NCBI GenBank assembly: GCA_027858795.1
Contig: JAQICF010000195.1
Location: 1 to 10,150 of the forward strand
Direction of reading: 5' to 3'
DNA: 10,150 bases
Source: Candidatus Delongbacteria bacterium
GTDB lineage: Bacteria; Delongbacteria; UBA4055
Part shown: one piece after another, positions 1 through 6,918 of the stretch
How the letters are laid out: the number at the start of each line of letters is the position of its first letter
Position numbering within the stretch: the stretch's first letter is position 1
Notes under the pieces: generated by a model
Told to the model about the DNA's origin: nothing
What the model saw: only the letters and a program-made list of their open reading frames with translations
The model's database searches: none
Program-made: the position numbers and the translations under genes

Positions 1-3000
1 GAGGGTGGAGCATCGGGTGCAGTTCACGGGTCTTTACAAGCAGGGGCTTTAACGAGTACTTTCACTGCTTCTCAGGGTTTATTGCTGATGATACCTAATA
101 TGTATAAAATGGCAGGTGAATTGTTACCAGCAGTATTTCATGTAAGTGCAAGAAGTTTGGCAGCTCAGGCATTATCTATTTTCGGTGACCATAGTGATGT
201 AATGAGTGCAAGGCAAACCGGATTTTCGTTTTTAGCTACAGGTAGTGTTCAGGAAGTTATGGACCTTGCCGGTGTTGCTCACTTAGCTGCAATAAAATCA
301 AGAATACCTTTCGTACATTTCTTTGATGGATTCAGAACTTCACATGAAATTCAAAAAATTAAATATTTTGACAATGATGATCTAGCAGATTTACTAGACT
401 GGGAAGCTTTACAGAAATTTAGAGATAACGCATTGAATCCAGAGCATCCTGTAACAAGAGGTACTGCTCAGAATCCTGATATTTATTTCCAAACAAGAGA
501 GATCATTAATAATTTCTACGACAAAGTTCCAGATATTGTAGAAGGCTATATGCAAAAGATCACTGAGAAAACCGGAAGAGAATATCATCCGTTTACTTAT
601 TACGGTGCTGCAGATGCCGAGAGAATAGTTGTTGCAATGGGTTCTGTGACTGAGACGATAAAAGAAACGATAGATTACTTGAATGTAAAAGGCGAAAAAG
701 TAGGATTAGTTGTTGTTCATCTTTACAGACCTTTCTCAAAAAAGTACTTCATGAAAGTTTTACCTAAGACAGTGAAAAAAATTGCAGTTCTTGATAGAAC
801 TAAAGAACCTGGTTCAGTAGGAGAACCATTATATCTGGATATTAAATCAATATTCTATGAAGAAGAAATGAAGCCTGTGATCGTGGGTGGAAGATACGGA
901 CTATCTTCAAAGGATACATTACCTGATCAGATCGTTGCAGTTTATAACAACCTTGCGATGAATGAGCCTAAGGATGATTTTACTATCGGTATAGTTGATG
1001 ATGTAAGTTTCAGGTCACTTCCAAAAGTAGATGCAGTAGATTTAACAAGTGAAGGAAACTTTGCCGGTAAATTCTATGGTCTTGGATCTGACGGAACTGT
1101 TGGTGCTAATAAGAACTCTATTAAAATAATCGGTGAAACTACTGATAAATATTGTCAGGCATATTTTGCTTATGATTCAAAAAAATCAGGAGGATTCACT
1201 TCTTCTCATCTTAGATTTGGTGATGCACCTATAAGAAGCCCTTATCTTGTAAATGCGCCAGATTTCGTAGCTTGTCACGTTCCTGCTTATATTAATCAAT
1301 ACGATGTGTTGAAAGGTATAAAGAAAGGTGGATCATTCCTTCTTAATTCGATCTGGGATGCAGAAGAAACAAAAAACAGAATTTCTGATCATATGAAAAA
1401 ATATATGGCAGATAAAGAGATCAATTTTTATATCATCAATGCTACAAAGATCGCTGAAGAGATCGGTCTTGGGACAAGAACAAATACTATTATGCAATCA
1501 GCTTTCTTCAAAATTTCTGAAGTTATACCCTACGATCAAGCTATTGATCAAATGAAGAAATTCATTGTTAAGAGTTATGGTATGAAAGGTGAAAATATTG
1601 TGAATATGAATAACGCAGCGGTAGATAAAGGTAGTAATGGGATTGAAAAAATAGAAATTCCTTCAGATTGGAAAAACATTAAAAGTGAAGGATTTAAAAT
1701 AAATAGTGAAGGAAGACCTGATTTTATCAAGAACATCTGTGACGTTATGAATGCACAGAATGGTGATAATCTTCCTGTGAGTGCATTTTTAGGAAGAGAA
1801 GATGGTTCGTTCCCGGCAGGTACTACAGCTTATGAAAAAAGAGGTGTAGCAGTAAATGTTCCTGAATGGCAACCAGAAACCTGCATTCAGTGTAACCAAT
1901 GTGCTTATGTATGTCCCCACGCTGTAATTAGACCATTCTTAGTAAACCCTGAAGAAGAAACTAACCTTCCTGAAGGAACTGCAACTTTAAATGCGATTGG
2001 TAAAGGGCTAGAAGGTCATAAATTTAGAATTCAGGTAAGTGTTCTTGATTGTACAGGTTGTGGAAACTGTGCTGATGTATGTCCTGCACCTAAAGGTAAA
2101 GCTCTGGTAATGAAACATCTTGGAACTCAAATGAATGAAGCTGCCAGATGGGATCATTTCGCAAAAAATGTTACTTATAAAGATAACTTAGTTGATAAAT
2201 TCTCAAATGTTAAGTCTTCTCAGTTTGCTCAACCATTGTTTGAGTTCTCTGGTGCTTGTGCAGGATGTGGTGAAACAGCTTATATTAAAACGATTACTCA
2301 ATTATTCGGTGACAGAATGATGATTGCAAATGCTACAGGATGTTCATCAATCTACGGTGGATCTGCTCCTGCTACTCCATATTGCGAAAATCCAAAAGGT
2401 CAGGGACCAGCTTGGGCAAATTCATTGTTCGAAGATAACGCAGAGTATGGTTATGGTATGACTCTCGGAACAAACAAAATGAGAGATCGTGTTGAATTAA
2501 GAATAAAAGATGCCATCGCGGAAGGAAATATTAAAACAGAGACTAAGGAAGCATTTGAGTTATGGATTGAAAATAAAAATTGTGCAGAAGGATCAAAGAA
2601 AGCTTCTTGTGGAGTTCGGAAAGCATTAAAGAATGAATCAGGAAAGATCATTGATGAGATTAAGTCACTTGATCAGTATCTTGTTAAGAAGTCCGTATGG
2701 GTGTTCGGTGGAGACGGTTGGGCTTACGATATTGGTTATGGTGGTTTGGATCATGTTTTAGCTTCTGGTGATGACATAAATGTTCTTGTTGTAGATACAG
2801 AAGTTTATTCGAATACGGGTGGTCAATCTTCAAAAGCAACTCCTATAGGTGCTGTTGCGAAATTTGCAGCATCAGGAAAGAAAATCAGAAAGAAAGATCT
2901 TGGAATGATGGCAATGAGCTATGGTTATGTATATGTTGCTCAAGTGGCAATCGGTTCAAATCAAGCACAATACTTCAAAGCTGTTAAGGAAGCTGAAGCT

Positions 3001-3345
3001 TATCCGGGACCTTCATTGATAATTGCTTATGCTCCATGTATCAATCATGGTCTTAAAGCTGGTATGGGTAAAACTATTCAAGAAGAAAAACTGGCTGTAG
3101 AAGCAGGCTATTGGCATCTTTACAGATATAACCCAATGTTAGAAGATGAAAAGAAAAATCCTTTCGTTCTTGATTCGAAAGAACCAGTTTGGGATAAGTT
3201 CCAGGACTTCTTGCAGGGTGAAGTAAGATATACATCACTGGTGAAATCTTTCCCTGAAGAAGCCAAGGAGTTATTTGCTGCTGCGGAAGATAATGCTAAG
3301 TGGAGATATAATTCTTATAAGATGAAATCGGAAATTAAATATTAA
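1..3345 (+). CDS. nifJ: Pyruvate:ferredoxin (flavodoxin) oxidoreductase, 5' end cut by window
   Basis: Single-chain enzyme converting pyruvate and CoA to acetyl-CoA and CO2 while reducing ferredoxin; cytoplasmic. The frame is open from base 1 and 1114 residues are visible. By recalled alignment with the Desulfovibrio africanus enzyme the first codon corresponds to TPP-contacting Glu64, so about 63 residues are missing, including the Thr31 loop. The HVSAR arginine (codon 151-153) falls at pyruvate-binding Arg114. Two ferredoxin-like cluster motifs follow, CIQCNQCAYVCP (from 1882) and CTGCGNCADVCP (from 2059 region; first Cys codon 2050). The proximal cluster cysteines are CAGC (2257 and 2266), ATGC (2341) and APC (3037). 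The TPP site shows GDG (from 2710) and NTGG (from 2812). All twelve cluster cysteines are present. The protein stops soon after the catalytic domain and lacks the C-terminal extension of the D. africanus enzyme. The start codon lies outside the window; TTG at 82 is internal. Confidence 0.97.
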   Translation, partial: EGGASGAVHGSLQAGALTSTFTASQGLLLMIPNMYKMAGELLPAVFHVSARSLAAQALSIFGDHSDVMSARQTGFSFLATGSVQEVMDLAGVAHLAAIKSRIPFVHFFDGFRTSHEIQKIKYFDNDDLADLLDWEALQKFRDNALNPEHPVTRGTAQNPDIYFQTREIINNFYDKVPDIVEGYMQKITEKTGREYHPFTYYGAADAERIVVAMGSVTETIKETIDYLNVKGEKVGLVVVHLYRPFSKKYFMKVLPKTVKKIAVLDRTKEPGSVGEPLYLDIKSIFYEEEMKPVIVGGRYGLSSKDTLPDQIVAVYNNLAMNEPKDDFTIGIVDDVSFRSLPKVDAVDLTSEGNFAGKFYGLGSDGTVGANKNSIKIIGETTDKYCQAYFAYDSKKSGGFTSSHLRFGDAPIRSPYLVNAPDFVACHVPAYINQYDVLKGIKKGGSFLLNSIWDAEETKNRISDHMKKYMADKEINFYIINATKIAEEIGLGTRTNTIMQSAFFKISEVIPYDQAIDQMKKFIVKSYGMKGENIVNMNNAAVDKGSNGIEKIEIPSDWKNIKSEGFKINSEGRPDFIKNICDVMNAQNGDNLPVSAFLGREDGSFPAGTTAYEKRGVAVNVPEWQPETCIQCNQCAYVCPHAVIRPFLVNPEEETNLPEGTATLNAIGKGLEGHKFRIQVSVLDCTGCGNCADVCPAPKGKALVMKHLGTQMNEAARWDHFAKNVTYKDNLVDKFSNVKSSQFAQPLFEFSGACAGCGETAYIKTITQLFGDRMMIANATGCSSIYGGSAPATPYCENPKGQGPAWANSLFEDNAEYGYGMTLGTNKMRDRVELRIKDAIAEGNIKTETKEAFELWIENKNCAEGSKKASCGVRKALKNESGKIIDEIKSLDQYLVKKSVWVFGGDGWAYDIGYGGLDHVLASGDDINVLVVDTEVYSNTGGQSSKATPIGAVAKFAASGKKIRKKDLGMMAMSYGYVYVAQVAIGSNQAQYFKAVKEAEAYPGPSLIIAYAPCINHGLKAGMGKTIQEEKLAVEAGYWHLYRYNPMLEDEKKNPFVLDSKEPVWDKFQDFLQGEVRYTSLVKSFPEEAKELFAAAEDNAKWRYNSYKMKSEIKY

Positions 3346-3359
3346 TTCGTTATTGCGGG

Positions 3360-3379
3360 CAAGGGGTTGAAACCCCTTG
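3360..3379. repeat. Perfect 9-bp inverted repeat downstream of nifJ
   Basis: CAAGGGGTT and AACCCCTTG are exact reverse complements separated by GA. In RNA this would give a stable hairpin with a tight loop, 14 bases after the nifJ stop codon. No T-run follows, so it is not a standard intrinsic terminator. It may protect the nifJ transcript 3' end, add to the terminator downstream, or be a dispersed REP-like element. The structure is certain; the role is unknown. Confidence 0.55.
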
Positions 3380-3402
3380 TTCACAATATTCAAGATTACG
3401 GT

Positions 3403-3432
3403 AGGGAATGCAGAAATGCATTCCTTTTTTTT
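3403..3432 (+). terminator. Intrinsic terminator of nifJ
   Basis: GGAATGCA (3405-3412), a GAAA tetraloop and TGCATTCC (3417-3424) form a perfect 8-bp stem, followed at once by eight T residues (3425-3432). A G-T and an A-T pair can extend the stem base. It lies about 60 bases after the nifJ stop, so nifJ should be transcribed apart from the operon that begins at 3592. Confidence 0.9.
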
Positions 3433-3440
3433 GTCGGGTT

Positions 3441-3539
3441 TACCACCCGTCAGCTGTTGCTGACACCCCTCCAAGGGAGGGGAATTTTCTTCGTTCCCCT
3501 CCTGTGGAGGGGTGGGCGACAGGGTCGCTCGGGGTGGTA
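3441..3539. repeat. ~100-bp complex palindromic repeat element
   Basis: Outer arms TACCACCC (3441-3448) and GGGTGGTA (3532-3539) are exact reverse complements. Inside are a left hairpin GTCAGC/GCTGAC (3449-3454 with 3459-3464), a right hairpin GCGAC/GTCGC (3516-3520 with 3524-3528) and a central long hairpin. The central one pairs CACCCCTCC (3464-3472) with GGAGGGGTG (3506-3514) and GGAGGGGAA (3476-3484) with TTCCCCTCC (3494-3502) around a 9-base loop; adjacent CCCCTCC/GGAGGGG arms could instead fold as two local hairpins. It is far more GC-rich than its surroundings and has no convincing ORF. The architecture suits a dispersed non-coding palindromic element of the REP or MITE kind. I recall similar sequences between genes in Bacteroidota-related genomes, but only one copy is present here. 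Confidence 0.75.
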
Positions 3540-3591
3540 GTTTACATTTTTTGTTATTTCATTTTACAGATAAAATCATTATTTTCATTCA

Positions 3592-5286
3592 ATGAGTAAA
3601 AACTATAAAATATTTTCAATTCTAATAATTGTTATTGCAACAGTTATTTCCTATTCAAATTCATTTGATTGTTCTTTTCAGTTCGATGATGTTCATTCTA
3701 TTTTTCAAAACAGCTATGTAAGAGATATTTCAAAGTTTACTGACTTGAATTACTGGTTCAAGTTTTACAATAGAGCGCCTGCTCAATTCACTTTAGCACT
3801 GAATTACAAGTTTAATGAACTGGATGTTTTCGGATATCATGTTGTGAATCTTATTATTCATATATTAAGTTCAGTATTAGTTTTTGTTCTCACGGGATTA
3901 TTAGTTAATTCTAAATCGATAAAACAGTTATACATTATTAATAATAGGATATATATTCAGCTTTTTACAGCATTGATATTTGCAGTTCATCCAATTCAGA
4001 CCCAAAGTGTTACATATATAATACAGAGGATGGAATCACTATCAGGAATGTTCTATCTCGGTGCTTTAGTATTTTATTTCCTAGCAAGGAGTTCTAAAAA
4101 TAAAGTAATCAACTTTTCATTTTTTGGATCATTTGCTTTACTTTCAATTCTAACAAAGCAAACATCTTTCAGTCTGCCACTAGCAATATTATTGCTTGAG
4201 ATATTTTTCATCAGAGATAAAGAAGATAGCATCAACAGAAAAGTGGTCTTTTCAATTATTGGATTACTTTTAATTACAACTGTAGTGATGTTAATTACTA
4301 ATACTTTACCCAGAGAAACTTACGATATTTCAAGGTTTGAGTACCTTTCAAGTCAACTTATTGTAATACCAAAGTATGTATTCATGTCATTTATTCCAAT
4401 TGGTCAAAATTTGGATCATCATATTTTAATGCCTGAAGGAATTTTCACAGCTAAAGTCTTGGGTGGATTTATACTTATTGCAGGATTGTTTGTATTCTCT
4501 TTTATCCTTTCTAAAAAGAACAAGGTAATAGCATTCTCAATTTGGTGGTTCTTTGCATTATTGGCTTTAAGATCGAGTATTTTGCCGATCGGAGACCTGA
4601 TGTATGAACACAGGTTATATATGTCATTATTCGGTTATGGATTATTAATTTCAAGTATAGTATTTTATTTAAATGATGAGTTGAAATTAGAAAGAATAAA
4701 TAAATTCTTCCCAATTATAATTCTATCAGTGATAATAATTTCATATTCTGTAACAACTTTTCAGAGAAATAAAGTATGGAAGACAGATATATCTCTTTGG
4801 GCAGACAGTGTAAAAAAATCTCCGGATAAATTCAGACCAAACTACAACATTGCAGAAGCATTAAAAAGAAATGGATATCTCGACAAAGCCTTAAATTTTT
4901 ATCTGAGAGCAAATAGCATAGATCCAGGCAGCTATGGAACTTGTAATAACATTGGAAATATTTACTACGAGAAGAAGAATATCGAAAAAGCGAAAGGGTT
5001 CTATAGAAGTGCCATTGATATTAATCCGAATTATCCTAAAACGTTGAATAATTTAGCTAATATATATTTGATTGAGAAAAACTATCCTGAAGCTGAGAAA
5101 TTATATTTGAAAGCTTTAGCAGTAGATGGAAAATATGTAGATGCTTTATTTAATCTTGGAAATTTATACTATCTGACAGGCAGAAAGCAAGACGCTTTTG
5201 AAAACTATCAAAAAGTTACTCAAATAGATCCATCGCATGAAGCTGCGAAAACAAATTATGAAAGTTTGAAAAAATCTATGAATTAA
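3592..5286 (+). CDS. TMTC-like GT-C membrane glycosyltransferase with C-terminal TPR domain
   Basis: A 564-residue polytopic membrane protein resembling bacterial relatives of the TMTC/PMT O-mannosyltransferases, which transfer lipid-linked sugars on the outer side of the membrane. After a first hydrophobic segment (about 7-23), the exported loop has the acidic motif FDDVHSI (D32/D33), where GT-C enzymes carry a catalytic Asp, then NYKFNE and GYHVVNLIIH (81-90). AVHPIQTQSVTYIIQRMESL (131-150), a TKQTSF segment (188-193) and LPIGDLMYEHRLYM (331-344) match TMTC landmarks. Hydrophobic segments continue to about 388. Residues 412-547 are four consecutive 34-residue TPRs (412, 446, 480, 514). First gene of a tight operon; the next start is 10 bases after its stop. 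No strong Shine-Dalgarno precedes the ATG. Donor and acceptor are unknown, and catalysis is inferred from fold-level motifs. Confidence 0.8.
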   Translation: MSKNYKIFSILIIVIATVISYSNSFDCSFQFDDVHSIFQNSYVRDISKFTDLNYWFKFYNRAPAQFTLALNYKFNELDVFGYHVVNLIIHILSSVLVFVLTGLLVNSKSIKQLYIINNRIYIQLFTALIFAVHPIQTQSVTYIIQRMESLSGMFYLGALVFYFLARSSKNKVINFSFFGSFALLSILTKQTSFSLPLAILLLEIFFIRDKEDSINRKVVFSIIGLLLITTVVMLITNTLPRETYDISRFEYLSSQLIVIPKYVFMSFIPIGQNLDHHILMPEGIFTAKVLGGFILIAGLFVFSFILSKKNKVIAFSIWWFFALLALRSSILPIGDLMYEHRLYMSLFGYGLLISSIVFYLNDELKLERINKFFPIIILSVIIISYSVTTFQRNKVWKTDISLWADSVKKSPDKFRPNYNIAEALKRNGYLDKALNFYLRANSIDPGSYGTCNNIGNIYYEKKNIEKAKGFYRSAIDINPNYPKTLNNLANIYLIEKNYPEAEKLYLKALAVDGKYVDALFNLGNLYYLTGRKQDAFENYQKVTQIDPSHEAAKTNYESLKKSMN

Positions 5287-5296
5287 AAGGTCGTAC

Positions 5297-6373
5297 ATGG
5301 AAGAAAACGAAAAAAACATTAAAATCAAACATCCAATTTTGATCTCGTTTATTATTATGATAATATTTTTTGTAATAATAGATCTTTTTCTAGGTTTATT
5401 ATTGCTCAAAAGAGATAAACTCAGAATAGATCATTCATACTATCATCATGATTTACAACCTCTTATGGTTGAAGATGCAAATTGGGGAGATCTTGAATAT
5501 ACGATTAAAACGAATTCATTGGGTTTTAAAGATGAAGCAATGAGAAAAATACCATTAAAATCAGAGAAAGAAAGAATTCTAATAATTGGAGATTCTTTTA
5601 CAGAGGGTCTCGGTTATGATTATGAAACAACATTTTGTGGATTGCTTCAAAACAAATTAGGTGATAAATTAGAAATTTTTAATGCAGGAGTAACATCATA
5701 TTCGCCGAAACTTTATTATTTGAAAATTAAATATCTGTTGGAAATGGGACTTAAGTTCGATCATATGATCGTAATGCTAGATATTTCAGATATTCAAGAC
5801 GAATCTATTTATGAAAGTTTTCAACCTAAGAAAGATCAAAGTACATTCCGAAAGATAGATGTTAAGCTTTCAAATTATTCCTTTAGTTATCATCATATAT
5901 TTAGAAATTTATTGAAGAAAATAGCTTCAAATCAAAACAATAAGAGTAAGTTTTCAGATGCGGAGACTTTTTTAGAGACCAGTATTGAAGATAGAGGTAA
6001 ATGGACTTACGATAAGAAAGTATTTGAAGAATGGGGAAAAGATGGTTTAGAACTTGCTACAAAGAATCTATTAAATTTATCAGATCTATGTAAAGAAAAC
6101 TCAATTGACATGACCTTAGCTGTTTATCCTTGGCCGGAACAAATTACTCAAAATGACAGTTTATCCATTCAATCAACTTATTGGAATGAGTTTTGTATAA
6201 CTAATAAGATTGATTTTCTAGATTTATTTCCGTATTTTTTCCAAACTGAAAATGCTGATGACGTTGTTCGTAAGTACTTCATAGCCGGAGATGATCACTG
6301 GAATGACCAAGGACATCTTCTGATAGCAGAAAAATTGTATGAAAAGATTATAGGATCAAAAATCAGTGAATAA
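5297..6373 (+). CDS. Membrane-anchored SGNH/GDSL-family hydrolase or acyltransferase
   Basis: 358 residues. A short lysine-rich N-terminus is followed by one hydrophobic segment (about 14-37), which suggests an anchor with the catalytic domain outside the cytoplasm. Block I is IIGDSFTEG (97-104) with nucleophile Ser100. Block II is NAGVTSYSP (129-137, Gly131). Block V is GDDHWNDQGH (331-340), giving the DxHW pair Asp332/His334. The usual block III Asn is not evident: the equivalent stretch reads LDISDIQDE (161-169). Such enzymes add or remove ester groups on glycans and other envelope molecules. AAAGG ends 6 bases before the ATG, supporting this start. It lies 10 bases after the glycosyltransferase gene and overlaps the next gene by 8 bases. 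The saxitoxin cluster also has a GDSL-family gene (sxtL) beside its carbamoyltransferase. The substrate is unknown. Confidence 0.82.
   Translation: MEENEKNIKIKHPILISFIIMIIFFVIIDLFLGLLLLKRDKLRIDHSYYHHDLQPLMVEDANWGDLEYTIKTNSLGFKDEAMRKIPLKSEKERILIIGDSFTEGLGYDYETTFCGLLQNKLGDKLEIFNAGVTSYSPKLYYLKIKYLLEMGLKFDHMIVMLDISDIQDESIYESFQPKKDQSTFRKIDVKLSNYSFSYHHIFRNLLKKIASNQNNKSKFSDAETFLETSIEDRGKWTYDKKVFEEWGKDGLELATKNLLNLSDLCKENSIDMTLAVYPWPEQITQNDSLSIQSTYWNEFCITNKIDFLDLFPYFFQTENADDVVRKYFIAGDDHWNDQGHLLIAEKLYEKIIGSKISE
6352..6368 (+). promoter_or_regulatory. Ribosome binding site and GTG start of the SxtJ-like gene
   Basis: AGGA (6352-6355) lies 10 bases before GTG (6366-6368). The GTG falls inside the last codons of the SGNH gene, which stops at 6373. 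The next in-frame Met is about residue 41, inside the membrane region, so GTG is the best start. The overlap suggests translational coupling. Confidence 0.5.
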
Positions 6374-6746
6374 AAATCCAACAAGAGAACAATGTAAAGA
6401 TACAGGTATAATTCTTGGAATAATTTTTCTTTATTTTAGTATAAAAAATTCAAATAATACATTATTTCTCATAACTTTTTTGATCATGGTACTAGTGATC
6501 ATATTTCCAAATATATTCAAATATTTAGCCATAATATGGTTTGGTTTTTCTCATTTGCTTGGAACTATAATGACAAAGATACTTTTGACCATTGTCTTTT
6601 ACTTGATAGTTGCTCCGGTATCAATAATAAGAAAGTTAATGAAGAAGGATGGAATGAATCTTAAAGGATTTAAGAGTTCCACTAAAAGTGTATGGATAGA
6701 CAGGAATCAGAAAATAACAAAACAAGATCTTTTTAAACCTTTTTAA
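6366..6746 (+). CDS. SxtJ-like small membrane protein
   Basis: 126 residues with hydrophobic segments at roughly 13-25, 32-60 and 67-88, then a basic tail. It matches my memory of the SxtJ membrane-protein family: a compact helical core, a V-x-P-V-S-I-I-R-K-L segment near 82-92, and a C-terminal tail with VWIDRNQK (109-116), where relatives have a conserved W..R. The name comes from the saxitoxin cluster, where the biochemical role is unknown; homologues were noted beside O-carbamoyltransferase genes in many bacteria. Here it lies between the SGNH hydrolase (8-base overlap) and a DUF5989-type gene (13-base gap), with the carbamoyltransferase next, which supports the assignment. It may be a membrane partner or scaffold for carbamoylation; that is inference. 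Confidence 0.78.
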   Translation: MNKNPTREQCKDTGIILGIIFLYFSIKNSNNTLFLITFLIMVLVIIFPNIFKYLAIIWFGFSHLLGTIMTKILLTIVFYLIVAPVSIIRKLMKKDGMNLKGFKSSTKSVWIDRNQKITKQDLFKPF

Positions 6747-6759
6747 ATTTAGGAATAAC

Positions 6760-6909
6760 ATGGATTTTATAAAAGAATTATTAGAATTTATTAAAACAAG
6801 AAAGAAGTATTGGTTGATACCATTGATTTTAATACTATTATTTTTTGGAGTATTGATCGTAATGACATCAGGGTCTGCCATTGCACCATTCATCTATACA
6901 ATATTTTAG
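6760..6909 (+). CDS. DUF5989-type (SxtK-like) 49-residue membrane protein
   Basis: A short ATG-to-TAG frame encoding 49 residues, starting MDFIKELLEFIKTRKKYW. A single hydrophobic helix (about 18-35) follows a basic RKK patch, and the protein ends GSAIAPFIYTIF. This layout, especially the last dozen residues, is what I recall for DUF5989, a family of about 50 residues found with SxtJ and carbamoyltransferase genes. AGGA (6751-6754) sits 5 bases before the ATG. The stop codon's AG joins the next two bases to give the AGGA used by the carbamoyltransferase gene 9 bases on, so translation is probably coupled. Function is unknown; orientation is probably N-in by the positive-inside rule. At this size it is easily lost by automated gene callers. 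Confidence 0.87.
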   Translation: MDFIKELLEFIKTRKKYWLIPLILILLFFGVLIVMTSGSAIAPFIYTIF

Positions 6910-6918
6910 GATATATAA

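Noticed and set aside
3271..3474. 67-codon minus-strand frame
   Set aside because: Antisense to the nifJ end, terminator and repeat; no ribosome site or family signal.
3441..3539. CRISPR array
   Set aside because: The repeats are inverted, of unequal length and without regular unique spacers; no cas gene is nearby.
3408..3599. 63-codon plus-strand frame across the repeat
   Set aside because: It is composed of the terminator stem, the palindromic repeat and the start of the next gene; composition and structure explain it and no protein family is recognisable.
5164..5409. 81-codon minus-strand frame
   Set aside because: Antisense to the last TPR region and the start of the SGNH gene; low-complexity, isoleucine-rich translation typical of an AT-rich shadow.
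6636..6893. 85-codon minus-strand frame
   Set aside because: Antisense to the SxtJ-like and DUF5989-type genes, both of which have clear coding evidence on the plus strand.
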